64,000 bases of DNA, taken from assembly GCA_002401765.2 (NCBI GenBank), contig NVTY02000086.1, forward strand, positions 1-64,000, written 5' to 3'. Below the pieces are notes generated by a model. It had not been told where the DNA came from. It did no database searches and worked only from the letters and a program-made list of their open reading frames with translations. The position numbers and the translations under genes are program-made. Below, piece after piece: positions 28,743 through 37,924 of this stretch (within the stretch, counting starts at the first letter, position 1; each line of letters begins with the position of its first letter). Origin of the DNA: Thiotrichaceae bacterium. GTDB lineage: Bacteria > Pseudomonadota > Gammaproteobacteria > SZUA-140.

Positions 28743-30019
28743 TGCTCGTCACACTACTGCTCGTCCTGCTTGCACTGCTCGGTGCACCACTGTTTGCCGT
28801 AATTGCCGCAGGCGCCATGTGGGGCTTCTATCAAGCAGATATTGATTTAGCCGTGATGGGTATTGAGTTCTTCCGGCTGGCCGAAATGCCGATGCTCGTA
28901 TCAATACCACTGTTCACCTTTGCCGGCTACCTACTCAGCGAAAGCCAGGCACCCGCGCGCCTGGTACGCATTAGCCGCGCACTGCTCGGCTGGTTGCCAG
29001 GAGGGCTGGCGATTGTTGCTCTCTTTGCCTGTGCATTTTTTACCGCCTTCACTGGCGCCTCTGGCGTCACCATTGTTGCGCTCGGCGCACTGCTCTTTCC
29101 TGCCTTAATGAAGGCAGGTTATAAAGAGAACTTCAATCTGGGCCTGATCACCACCTCTGGCAGCCTCGGCCTGCTATTTGCCCCGTCATTGCCGCTCATT
29201 CTTTATGCGGTGATCGTACAGCAGATGGGCATCGGTGAACCACTGACGATCGATGAACTCTTTCTTGCAGGCATCATCCCAGGACTGTTGATGCTATTCA
29301 TGCTCTCTGCCTGGGCCATGTGGCAGAACCGCGCACTTCCCACCCACACGGCAGACTGGCAGGAGGTCAAATGTGCCCTGCTAGAATCACGCTGGGAGAT
29401 CCCACTACCATTTATCGTCCTCGGTGGTATCTATAGTGGTTACTTCGCCGTCTCTGAAGCCGCGGCCGTCACCGCGTTCTATGTATTGATTGTTGAGGTA
29501 CTGATCTATCGCGAAATCCCACTGCGCAAGCTCCCACAAATCATGCGCAGCTCAATGGTCTTAGTTGGTGCATTGCTCATTATTCTCGGTCTGTCACTCG
29601 CCTCAACCAACTACATGATTGATGCCGACATACCGACACAGATGTTCGAGTTCGTCAAACAACATGTCGACAGCCCACTGATGTTCCTCATATTGCTCAA
29701 CATCTTTCTGCTACTGCTGGGTGCGATGCTCGATATTTTCTCCGCGCTGATCTTAATCATTCCGTTGCTCTTGCCCATCGCACTGGGCTACGGCATTGAT
29801 CCTGTCCATCTTGGCATCATCTTTCTCGCCAACATGCAGCTCGGTTACTTCACCCCACCCGTTGGCCTGAATTTATTTATCGCCAGCTATCGCTTTAAGA
29901 AACCCGTCATGCAGCTCTACAAAGCAACACTGCCATTCTTCTTTATCCTACTATTGGCAGTGCTTATCATTACTTATGTGCCCGTATTATCGCTCTACCT
30001 ACCCGGCAGGGATGGATAG
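28742..30019 (+). CDS. dctM: TRAP transporter large permease, DctM family
   Basis: The 425-residue protein has about twelve hydrophobic helices and DctM motifs such as FTAFTGASGVTIVALG, LGLLFAPSLPLILYAV and NMQLGYFTPPVGLNLF. It is the sodium-driven transport channel of the TRAP system. It ends the tatT-dctPQM operon; the following 190 bases hold no gene. Confidence 0.94.
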   Translation: MLVTLLLVLLALLGAPLFAVIAAGAMWGFYQADIDLAVMGIEFFRLAEMPMLVSIPLFTFAGYLLSESQAPARLVRISRALLGWLPGGLAIVALFACAFFTAFTGASGVTIVALGALLFPALMKAGYKENFNLGLITTSGSLGLLFAPSLPLILYAVIVQQMGIGEPLTIDELFLAGIIPGLLMLFMLSAWAMWQNRALPTHTADWQEVKCALLESRWEIPLPFIVLGGIYSGYFAVSEAAAVTAFYVLIVEVLIYREIPLRKLPQIMRSSMVLVGALLIILGLSLASTNYMIDADIPTQMFEFVKQHVDSPLMFLILLNIFLLLLGAMLDIFSALILIIPLLLPIALGYGIDPVHLGIIFLANMQLGYFTPPVGLNLFIASYRFKKPVMQLYKATLPFFFILLLAVLIITYVPVLSLYLPGRDG

Positions 30020-30211
30020 ACCTCAGCTCAAACCGAACAAGCCCTTACCCACTATTTTTCACTGCCAGATAGAGCACCCAACTTAGTTAGGCTAAGGCAC
30101 AAAAACACCCGCGGATAATCCGGCATTAATCGCAAAGAAAACTTCCTACAAAAGTCGCCTGCGTACGTGTAACATTCTGCTTTCGAATCATCTTGTTTAA
30201 CAGGCTATAAC

Positions 30212-30622
30212 ATGAGCAAAACATCACCCATTAAAAAACGCTGGGCACAGTGGTCCTCCATCTTGCTCGTCATCATTGGCCTCGGATTTAGTGTCGCCTT
30301 ACTACCAACCGGTTATAGTGACGACCTTTCTGTGATTGGTTCCGGGAAAAATGTCGTGGTCCTCGTGCACAATAAAGAAGGCGTGCGCAGCCTCAACCTG
30401 ATGAATCAGGTCGATGCCATTAGAGACAGCTACAACGGCCGTATTGAATTCCGCATCGCTGAAAGCAGTTCTCAAAAAGGCGCCATGTTTGTACAAAGAA
30501 ATTTAGTGGGCGATGCGATGCTAGTCTTATTTAAAGGAGATGGCACCACCGTTGGTAAACTCATTATCCGCGACAGCCCGCAAGAACTGGCCAAAACATT
30601 AGAGCAGGCATTTGGCCTATAA
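30212..30622 (+). CDS. Membrane-anchored small hypothetical protein
   Basis: A basic N-terminus and one transmembrane helix (about residues 14-31) lead to a periplasmic domain of about 100 residues. The domain alternates strands and helices (NVVVLVHNKEGVRS, IEFRIAE, AMLVLFKGDGTTVGKLI), which hints at a thioredoxin-like fold without the CxxC. No family recognised. It stands alone. Confidence 0.6.
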   Translation: MSKTSPIKKRWAQWSSILLVIIGLGFSVALLPTGYSDDLSVIGSGKNVVVLVHNKEGVRSLNLMNQVDAIRDSYNGRIEFRIAESSSQKGAMFVQRNLVGDAMLVLFKGDGTTVGKLIIRDSPQELAKTLEQAFGL

Positions 30623-30697
30623 CATTCATATTCACTGAAGACCCCCAGGGTGTTAAATGGCTACAGACCCTTTTTCACCCTGAGTTCAACATAAAAA

Positions 30698-30877
30698 TCA
30701 TGCCCCTTTAACCGCGATATCCCTTCGCCCCAGCGCTCGTTTTAAAATTATTTTTCTTTCTTCTGCCGACGCCATATTCCAGTTAGTAATTTCATCAATA
30801 GTACGAAAACAGCCCATACAAACATCATCGCCTCCCAGGCAGCAATTTCGTACACAAGGAGATTCAACTATTTTCAT
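30698..30877 (-). CDS. DUF1289 cysteine-rich protein
   Basis: The 59-residue protein starts MKIVESPCVRNC and has the DUF1289 pattern: C-x3-C, then DVCMGCFRTIDEITNW. The four or five cysteines probably bind metal. The function of the family is unknown. The frame stays open to 30970, but that extension approaches a dispersed repeat and is unlike the family, so the start at 30877 is preferred. Confidence 0.82.
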   Translation of the reverse strand: MKIVESPCVRNCCLGGDDVCMGCFRTIDEITNWNMASAEERKIILKRALGRRDIAVKGA

Positions 30878-30933
30878 CTTATAGGGGCCTTTATCCAAAC
30901 TGAGGGGGATGCTCTCTGGCACCAATAGTAGGT

Positions 30934-31043
30934 GCTTTAGGCGAGGAAAAAGCGCACGAGATAAGAGCACTTATCACTATAAATAACCGCTTGAGTCCGA
31001 TTTTAACGCTACCAGGGGATAAAATAACAATCGTGCAAAACCT
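30934..31043. repeat. Dispersed inverted-repeat element, copy B (degenerate)
   Basis: This stretch aligns with copies at 5390-5523 and 50184-50320, including AAAAGCGCAC, TATCACTATAAAT-ACCG and the right end AACAATCGTGCAAAACCT. The left end is shortened and eroded. The following bases up to 31272 show no gene. Confidence 0.65.
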
Positions 31044-31272
31044 CTTTGAGAGGGCATAACCAACCCCTCCTTTTCTTTGCGCTAATTAACTAAAAAGGGG
31101 ACTGCTTTCTATTTTTCACAATATTATAATTCATGCTGGCGACAATATAATAAAAATAGAGAGTCTAGCATGTTTCAGTTTTGTACTGAGCGCATCGTAA
31201 CAAGCGCTTCTAGCAGCCTAAATTAGCCCGCTACTTGCTATTAAAGCATGTTAGTTTGGTCGATAAATCACT

Positions 31273-31746
31273 ATGAAAATCAAAGCAGTACCAATAATTT
31301 TCTGCATCAGCGCATTAACACTTAGCGCATGTGGGGGAAGCGCTGGCTCGACCGATAAGCAGACAACGCCCGATGAAGCACTTGCCGTGGCCACCGGAAT
31401 CTTTATTGATAGCCCCGTCGCCGGGCTGGGCTACAAAACACCAACCCGCGCAGGAAAGACCAACTCCAGCGGTGCGTTTACCTACTTGCCCGGTGAAAAA
31501 ATCAGGTTTTCTGTCGGTGACATTATCTTAGGCGAGGCCAAAGGCACGCCGTCCATCACACCGCTGACATTAGTGCCAGAAGCGACCCGGGCAAGTCATC
31601 CCAAAGTCACCAATATCGTGCGATTCTTAATGACACTGGATAGAAACGGTGACCCAGCAGACGGTATTACCATATCCGCCGATGAGGCCGCTATTTTGGC
31701 AAGTGGTTTAAGTATCGACAGGCAGATTCAACCTCAAAGTGCATAA
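31273..31746 (+). pseudogene. Lipoprotein gene with 3' end replaced by an IS30 element
   Basis: A signal peptide with lipobox LSAC-GGS is followed by a beta-rich domain (GIFIDSPVAGLGYKTPTRAGKTNSSGAFTYLPGE as an extended module, then VTNIVRFLMTLDRNGDP and DGITISADEA). Proteins with this start are usually much longer surface or secreted lipoproteins. The last seven codons before the TAA lie inside the inverted repeat of the IS30 element. Removing the element and its CA target duplication gives a frame that stops about 12 codons later, so the gene may have been short before. Confidence 0.65.
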
Positions 31747-32360
31747 CTACCTAAGCTGCAATTGCAGCCATGTGTTCCGCCACTAATTTAGCGGGTGTTT
31801 TATGGCCTAGTTTTTTTCTTGGTCGATCATTAAGCTCAATGATAACGGCAGATACGTTTTTCGCCGAGACTTTAGCGCGTGATACAAGTCGCGACCCGCA
31901 GCCTTATCTGCCCAAATATGCAACTAGATGGTTTCGTAGCTAAGCAATTCCTCGTGTTCTTCCAGAAGCCAACCCGATATTTGCTCAGAACCCCACTTCT
32001 CATATAGTTTTGATTCAATCAGCTTAATCATATCAGGCGTCATTTTGACGGCCTTAATCGCCTCTGCGCGCCACTCATCATTCTTGATTGGTGCTTGTTT
32101 GAAGCGATACCCACGCTCACCCGAATGGCGCCTGAGCTCTCGGCTAATGGTGGGCTGAGTGGCACCAACAGTGTCGGCAATAGCCTGTTGACTCATGTTG
32201 CTTTTCTTTAGTGCGTAAATCTGGCATCGTTGTTCATAGGCCAGTTGTTTGTAGCGTTTCATCGTCGCATCTCTTGCCGGAGAAAAAACGACCACCCTAC
32301 AGATGGCTGACCGATTTTTCTACACCATGTATCAAGTTATGCACTTAATTTAGTTGAATC
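31725..32360. mobile_element. Internally deleted IS30-family element
   Basis: The ends are inverted repeats: GATTCAAC-CTC-AAAGTGCATAAC on the left (31725-31747) and its complement with a 2-base difference in length on the right (32336-32360). CA occurs on both flanks, consistent with a 2-bp target duplication. At 636 bp it is well short of a complete IS30 (about 1 kb or more). It interrupts the lipoprotein gene at 31273. Confidence 0.8.
31751..32295 (-). pseudogene. IS30-family transposase, broken
   Basis: The N-terminal HTH region is intact (QLAYEQRCQIYALKKSNMSQ, then AIADTVGATQPTISRELRRH) and runs to SYETI, where a TAG replaces the expected tyrosine codon. LHIWADKAAGRDLYHALK continues in frame after the stop. 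The DDE core is deleted, and the C-terminus resumes in another frame as IELNDRPRKKLGHKTPAKLVAE. It cannot be active. Confidence 0.85.
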
Positions 32361-32445
32361 CAAGTGCCCATCAAAATGATAGGCAGCCCATTAGCCTAAG
32401 AACGATAGCCACTGACCACGCCCAAGTGTCGGCTCAATAGAAACA

Positions 32446-33048
32446 TCAACCAGCCATCCCTAAAAAGACACCGCCTTCATTCCACATTTCAATATCAACC
32501 CCCTTTACCCGTTCGACATGCTCCGTCAGAGCACTAAAAATATCATGCGAACTTGTTTGATATAAAGTAAATATTTCTCCTTTACTATTTTTTAATCTAA
32601 CTTGCGCGGCTATATGACCGTTCAGCGAGCAATACCTTCCACCCAATATTTTAAACCCCTTTGATTTTAATCTTTCAGGGGCGATCAACTTAAAATCTAG
32701 TTTTGTCATCACCCCTCTCAGCCCCGCGTAACTCACGCCTGAGAAATCACTTGAAAATTGCTTCTGATGATTGATCGCAATCTCTTGTGCAATACTTGAA
32801 ATAAGCTGTTGCTGAGTAGGCGCAATATTCATCCATTGAAATGAGATCACAACTGCTAACAATAATGATGCCGCAATCGAAACATTACGCTGCATCAGCC
32901 AACGGCTCTTCCAGTGAATGATTTCTACTTCAGATTTCTTCTCCACCAACTTAGCAGCATCCATCAACTGTTGTAATTTTTCAGCCGGCAATGCTTTTCT
33001 CTGATAGTGGGCTTTAATGGCTTTATCAGCTGCGTCATTTTCATTCAT
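32446..33048 (-). CDS. Probable anti-sigma factor, membrane-anchored
   Basis: The 200-residue protein has a cytoplasmic N-terminus with charged helices, one transmembrane helix (about residues 53-70, VSIAASLLLAVVISFQW) and a periplasmic domain. Its start lies inside the 3' end of the sigma-factor gene (8-base overlap). Position and topology are typical of an anti-sigma factor that sequesters an ECF sigma at the membrane, though no zinc HxxxCxxC motif is present. Confidence 0.7.
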   Translation of the reverse strand: MNENDAADKAIKAHYQRKALPAEKLQQLMDAAKLVEKKSEVEIIHWKSRWLMQRNVSIAASLLLAVVISFQWMNIAPTQQQLISSIAQEIAINHQKQFSSDFSGVSYAGLRGVMTKLDFKLIAPERLKSKGFKILGGRYCSLNGHIAAQVRLKNSKGEIFTLYQTSSHDIFSALTEHVERVKGVDIEMWNEGGVFLGMAG

Positions 33049-33526
33049 GCGACACCGCCTTAATTTCATTAGCACTGAAATAACGCTGAATTTTCTTTCG
33101 AATACGAGTTAACATGCTAAGCACGGTGCCCCTGGCTTGCCCTGTAATGGTGGTGATTTCCTGCGCAGTGTAGCCCTCAACTGCACTCAGATATAATACT
33201 TCACGTTCAATGCTTCGCAACTGCACCAGCGCGGCCTCAAGCCGAGGCTCATCAAAGCCATGTGTATAATCCACCTCCACTGCAATATATACTGACTCAG
33301 AAATAGAATCAAGCGGTTCCATCGGCACGAGTAGTTCACGCTTATGAAGGTTGTAATAGCGAGAGCGAATGGCACAGAATAAATAATTTTTTTCATGTGG
33401 ACCACCTGCCTGAATCACGGCCACCCATGCGTCCTGTAACAGATCTTCTGCTTTGGCTGCATGATGGGTAAGCGACAGTGCATAGCGATATCCATGCTGC
33501 AGTAATATTACCAGTAACTCAGACAA
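33041..33526 (-). CDS. ECF-type RNA polymerase sigma factor
   Basis: The 161-residue protein has sigma region 2 (SLTHHAAKAEDLLQDAWVAVIQ) and region 4 with an HTH (LRSIEREVLYLSAVEGYTAQEITTITGQARGTVLSMLTRIRKKI). It lacks regions 1 and 3, as expected for ECF factors. It is followed by the probable anti-sigma gene and preceded by a secreted protein gene on the same strand, which could be a regulated or signal-sensing partner. Confidence 0.85.
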   Translation of the reverse strand: MSELLVILLQHGYRYALSLTHHAAKAEDLLQDAWVAVIQAGGPHEKNYLFCAIRSRYYNLHKRELLVPMEPLDSISESVYIAVEVDYTHGFDEPRLEAALVQLRSIEREVLYLSAVEGYTAQEITTITGQARGTVLSMLTRIRKKIQRYFSANEIKAVSHE

Positions 33527-33562
33527 GTGATGACTCCTACTAAACCTGTCAATTTAACTGCA

Positions 33563-33973
33563 TTATAGTTTTTCAAGATGGTATTCCCGTTTTTTTCCAT
33601 TAATCGAATGAACCAGTGCCTGCGTAGTAAGTAAGCGATTGTTCGATTGGCGCACCATAAAATCAATATCGACCTGATTACCATCTTGATCAATAAAGTC
33701 GGCGCAGCTCACATAAAAATCACCTTTATTAACAATTCCGCTGTGTAGTTCTACCAACGTTAGCTGCAACAGTTTTCCTTTAACAGCATCATATACATAA
33801 AGATGCTCATTGATTGTTTGCACGTATATAAAATCCGCCATCGACTGCTGCACATTTCTCCTCAAATCGCCTTTAATAGAAGGATCGTTCGCTGAATACG
33901 CAACCCCAGAAAAGGTGAAGGCAGCCAGCAGTAATCCCATACTAGTTATTTTAATAAATACCAATGATTTCAT
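33563..33973 (-). CDS. Secreted hypothetical protein upstream of the sigma factor
   Basis: A signal peptide (MGLLLAAFTFSGVAYSA) precedes about 110 residues with alternating strands (FIYVQTINEHLYVYDAVKGKLLQLTL, DFYVSCADFIDQDGNQVDIDFMV). The family is not recognised. The 36-base gap to the sigma gene suggests one operon. Its product is probably periplasmic and may sense or respond to the ECF pathway. Confidence 0.65.
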   Translation of the reverse strand: MKSLVFIKITSMGLLLAAFTFSGVAYSANDPSIKGDLRRNVQQSMADFIYVQTINEHLYVYDAVKGKLLQLTLVELHSGIVNKGDFYVSCADFIDQDGNQVDIDFMVRQSNNRLLTTQALVHSINGKKREYHLEKL

Positions 33974-34225
33974 TCTACTCTCCAGTCAATTAATTCATCC
34001 CCGCCTAGATCAGTGACGATACTGTAGTAACAAATGGCCAGGTGATTTGATTGCACGGTACAGAAATAAATATTCAATAGTAAAACCATAACTTTAGCAG
34101 TTTTTTACATGCCTCCACATCAAACCGTTAATCACCTGTAATAAAAGGATAATTTTTGTGATACAGATCGCACCTTTTTTTACCCCCAGCGTTATAATGA
34201 GCACTAAGGTTTAAGAGGGGTTGTC

Positions 34226-34936
34226 ATGCTTTTTATATACAGTGGGGAAGTGCCCGCGCTTGATCGCCGTTTAAGCTATGAGCTTGGAGTGAACCATCGC
34301 TTGCTCACCATTTCATATGCCGTCGATGAACCCTGTGCAGCGCTCGAAGCCAGAGAGTACTTTAGAGGCTGTGGAATTAATGCACATGCGCTGAGCAAGC
34401 GCGCTTGTCACGAGAAATCACAGCTAAGAAATGAGATCTTCACCTCGGATGCGGTTTATCTCTCCGGTGGCAACACCTATCAATTTCTTGCCTTCGCCAA
34501 AGAGATTGGCCTTTTCTCATTGCTACAGACCTTTGAGTCACTGGGCGGCATCATCGTGGCTGAATCGGCTGGTTCAATCATCCTCTCCTCTGATATTTCC
34601 ACCGCCGCGATCCCCACCACATGTCCAGATGAAAATAATGCCAGCATTACCGACTTCCAGGCGATGGGCCGCCTTTCTTTTCATGTGAGCCCACACTATG
34701 ATCCTAATGCACCACAAGCAACGGACGAAATGAAAGAACTGCAACGACTCGCCAACCTATCTAACACCCCGGTTCTCATTTTACACGACGGCGCGGGTAT
34801 TATGATGCAAGGTAATGAAGTTGTTTTTTCAACGGGATCCCCTACCTGGCTCTCAGCGAGCAATGAAAAACCACTAGCAAGCGGTTTCTCAAATAAAATT
34901 GATACACAAGCGGAAGTTCACTCTTTAGCGAGTTAA
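34226..34936 (+). CDS. Peptidase S51-family protein (dipeptidase E-like)
   Basis: The 236-residue protein has the class I glutamine amidotransferase-like fold of S51 peptidases. The elements visible are YLSGGNTYQFL, the nucleophile elbow with Ser114 in AESAGSI, and SFHVSPHYDP with candidate catalytic histidines. Related enzymes cleave N-terminal aspartyl dipeptides or cyanophycin. A TATAAT at 34193-34198 and the AAGAGGGG ribosome site support the start. Its end overlaps the convergent DUF455 gene by 12 bases. Confidence 0.82.
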   Translation: MLFIYSGEVPALDRRLSYELGVNHRLLTISYAVDEPCAALEAREYFRGCGINAHALSKRACHEKSQLRNEIFTSDAVYLSGGNTYQFLAFAKEIGLFSLLQTFESLGGIIVAESAGSIILSSDISTAAIPTTCPDENNASITDFQAMGRLSFHVSPHYDPNAPQATDEMKELQRLANLSNTPVLILHDGAGIMMQGNEVVFSTGSPTWLSASNEKPLASGFSNKIDTQAEVHSLAS

Positions 34937-35745
34937 GCCACTAGCTAACGACTCGAGTGCCTTGAGTTCTTCGATAGAAAACCCCGCCTGCTGGCGTAAC
35001 TCATAATCAAACGGGCCTCGTAGCTCGCCAATAAAATAATCATCGATTAATTTTCGAAAAGTGCTTTCAGAATTCAGTGATCGCTCGTCGCAAAAGTATT
35101 TAAACCAGCGCGAACCGATGTCGACATGGCCGATTTCATCACGTAGGATAATCGCTAAAATATCAACCGTCTCATCGTCACCTACTTTTTTCAGTCGCGC
35201 CATCATTCCTGGTGTCACATCAAGACCGCGTGCCTCTAATACACGTGGCACCAACGCCATCCTCACCATCGGGTCATCGGCAGTCTTTTGTGCCATTGCC
35301 CACAAACCGTTATGGGCGGGGAAATCACCATACTGGTAACCCATGCTTTGCAAGCGCTTCGACAGCAACTCGAAGTGATAGGCCTCTTCATCCGCTACAC
35401 GAACCCAGTCATCATAATATTGTTTAGGTAGGCCACGAAAACGATAGACCGCATCCCATGCCAGATTGATTGCATTAAATTCAATATGGGTGATGGCATG
35501 AATCAATGCCGCGCGCCCTTCATCACTACCCAGGCCACGCCGTGGCACGTTGGCTGGTGTAACGAGCTCTGGGCGCGGTGGGTGCCCAACACACCGATGA
35601 GGGCTGCGGCTTGCTGTGTTGCCAGTGTATAGCCACCATCACGCCATTGCTGTGCAACATGCCTGGTAAGGCAAAGCTTTTCAGTCACATCACAGGCAGA
35701 GAGGCATTGCTGTGCCGCATTGAAGAGATTCGAAACACTCGTCAC
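34925..35745 (-). pseudogene. DUF455 ferritin-like protein gene, frameshifted
   Basis: The long downstream frame (PRRGLGSDEGRAALIHAITHIEFNAINLAWDA and RVADEEAYHFELL) has the paired E-x2-H metal ligands of DUF455 ferritin-like proteins. The family N-terminus (SNLFNAAQQCLSACDVTEKLCLTRHVAQQW) lies upstream in another frame. The two are joined near 35586-35596: the linker reads correctly (PPRPELVTPANVPRRG) only if a GT pair in GGTGTGTTGG is skipped. This is either a recent two-base expansion or a sequence error. Confidence 0.8.
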
Positions 35746-35861
35746 TTTATCGTCTATATTCTATTGAAGTTAGTTATTATTCAGGCCGCCAGACTGGCGA
35801 CCTCAACACATTATCACGATAAGATTTAAAACGTACGGATGTTTCGCGTTAAGTATGCTTA

Positions 35862-36005
35862 CTAGTAGTTGATTGTGCTAGTTGTTGCAGAGAGGGCTAG
35901 CCAAGGCGTCTCGCTATTCACATTTGCATGCGAGGCAACAGCAAACCATGACACGACAGCAGCAATAATCGCCCCATTCACTAGCGTGATCATCTTTTTC
36001 TTCAT
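35862..36005 (-). CDS. Small secreted protein (47 residues)
   Basis: The ORF begins MKKKMITL, continues with a hydrophobic segment (VNGAIIAAVVSWFAVA) and a likely cleavage site after ASHA, then about 20 residues of mature peptide. Bases AGAGG lie 13 upstream. The signal-peptide grammar is convincing for such a short ORF; the family is unknown. It lies in a 600-base stretch (35746-36347) that otherwise holds only a short hairpin near 35785 and AT-rich sequence. Confidence 0.5.
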   Translation of the reverse strand: MKKKMITLVNGAIIAAVVSWFAVASHANVNSETPWLALSATTSTINY

Positions 36006-36347
36006 TTTCGTTTCAGCCTCTTGGGTTTACTGCGCTGAGTCCTAGCGGCTTATCATCTACAGGCCAGAAGTGAACGCTATCTTTAAGCATAAGCGATCCT
36101 TGTCGGTACCACCGGGTAATACGAAATACAATGTAATATACATTTTCAATCTATATTAACGGCAACGTTAATGCTTACAACAGGTTACGCATCGAATATC
36201 CATATCAACCGACGCCAAAGGTATGTTTTTAATGTCATTTTAAGCAACCACTAAGAATGAGATACCGCCACTCGGAATTATTAGGCGTCACCACCGCTAC
36301 TCTTCGCTATAATTCGAAATATAATATAAAAAACCAGAGAAAGGATT

Positions 36348-36683
36348 ATGAGTAACAAGAGCATTTATAAAATAATTTTCCACAATCAAGGGAAGTTATA
36401 TGAACTCTATGCTAAAGAGGTCTACCAGGGTGATCTGTATGGATTTGTTGAGATCGAGGCGCTAATCTTCGGTGAAAATAGCTCGGTAGTGGTTGACCCT
36501 GGTGAAGAGCGCCTGAAATCAGAATTTGCCGATGTTAAAAGAAGCTTCATCCCAATGCACTCCATCGTGCGCATTGATGAGGTTGAAAAAGAGGGGGCAG
36601 GAAAAATAACAGAACTATCGAGTAAAGGTGATAATGTCACCCAATTTCCAGGGCCAATCTACACCCCGGGAAAAGATAGCTAA
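36348..36683 (+). CDS. DUF1820 family protein
   Basis: The 111 residues match the DUF1820 pattern closely: YKIIFHNQGKLYELYAKEV, LYGFVEIEALIFGE, VVDPGEERLKSEFADVKR and IPMHSIVRIDEVEKEG. The family is widespread in gammaproteobacteria with no assigned function. The start follows AGAAAGG. It is a single-gene unit. Confidence 0.9.
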   Translation: MSNKSIYKIIFHNQGKLYELYAKEVYQGDLYGFVEIEALIFGENSSVVVDPGEERLKSEFADVKRSFIPMHSIVRIDEVEKEGAGKITELSSKGDNVTQFPGPIYTPGKDS

Positions 36684-36792
36684 CCTCAGCTTAGCACCAC
36701 GGCTACTACAGCCCACTTTTAACTTGATAATGCAGCGCGCCTGTCGATATTCAATAAAGAATCAACGCTAACAACTTTATTGAAAATCACCT

Positions 36793-37767
36793 GTGAGCCG
36801 GCTTATGCAATGCCCAAAATGCGACTACACAAGAGAAGAGAACGAAGCAGCACCTGAATGGCAGTGCCCCAGGTGCGGTATCGCATACCATAAGTTTAAA
36901 CCCGCAGTGGAACGCCACGCAGATAGATCCCGGACAGATAAACCTGCACTAGAACTCACCACTGAGACAGCACCCGAAAAAAAGAAAGGCACCACATTTA
37001 AAGATGTTCGGGTTGCCATTCTATTGCTGATCCTGCTGTTTGTCGCGCTTGATAGTTTTTTCATGAAGGCCAACACCTCAGACTGGGATCAACCGCTCCG
37101 AGTGGTCATATATCCAATTAATGGCGATCAAAGCGATGTCAGCTCGTCATATATTGCCTCACTACAGGAAAGTGGCTTTTCAGCCATTAATCAATTCATG
37201 CGGCGTGAAGCCGCGCGGTATGGCATCGCTATCAGTGACCCGCTCGATATTCGCATGGGGCCAGTGATCGAAGAAATGCCGCCACTACCACCTAACAATG
37301 GCGATGTATTAAAGACTATTTTATGGAGCCTTAATTTCCGTTACTGGTCTTTTACTGTCGACAACTATGAAGGCCCCAAACCTGACATCAGGATTTTCAC
37401 CCTCTTCTATGACCCTCAAACACACAAACGACTACCGCATTCGACCGGCATTGAACAGGGCATGCTGAGTATCGTCCACGCTTTTTCGAATCGCAAAATG
37501 GCAACACAAAATAACTTTGTCATCGCACATGAAATGCTGCACACCCTGGGCGCAAGCGATAAATATAATCTTGCAAGCAACCTCCCCATTTTTCCTGATG
37601 GCTATGCAGATCCAGACAAAACACCGCGTTACCCACAACAGTTTGCAGAGATCATGGGCGGCCGTATTGCCCTTAGCCAGACACAATCTGAAATGCCAGA
37701 AGGGTTAAATGAAGCCATTATAGGTAAGTTAACCGCGTGGGAAATTGGCTGGGTAAAAGGTGAATAA
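36793..37767 (+). CDS. Membrane-anchored zinc-ribbon metallopeptidase-like protein
   Basis: An N-terminal zinc ribbon (Cys7, Cys10, Cys25, Cys28) is followed by a linker, one transmembrane helix (about residues 74-92) and a periplasmic domain. That domain carries HEMLHTLG at about residue 246, a classic HExxH zinc-protease motif, followed by a possible third ligand region. The frame opens with GTG at 36793; an ATG at 36805 (before the first cysteine pair) is also possible. Function and substrate are unknown. Confidence 0.72.
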   Translation: MSRLMQCPKCDYTREENEAAPEWQCPRCGIAYHKFKPAVERHADRSRTDKPALELTTETAPEKKKGTTFKDVRVAILLLILLFVALDSFFMKANTSDWDQPLRVVIYPINGDQSDVSSSYIASLQESGFSAINQFMRREAARYGIAISDPLDIRMGPVIEEMPPLPPNNGDVLKTILWSLNFRYWSFTVDNYEGPKPDIRIFTLFYDPQTHKRLPHSTGIEQGMLSIVHAFSNRKMATQNNFVIAHEMLHTLGASDKYNLASNLPIFPDGYADPDKTPRYPQQFAEIMGGRIALSQTQSEMPEGLNEAIIGKLTAWEIGWVKGE

Positions 37768-37924
37768 TAGCGTAAGTAGTCGCAAGCATCTTCTCATTGG
37801 ATTAGCGGCAGTATAAATCGATTTTATAATTAAGGGCCGCTATGTCACGAAACCAGTCATTGATGCTATGAAATCGAACGGGAATTTTGGCCATGAGGAA
37901 TTGCTCAGTTCGATGTTAAATAGC

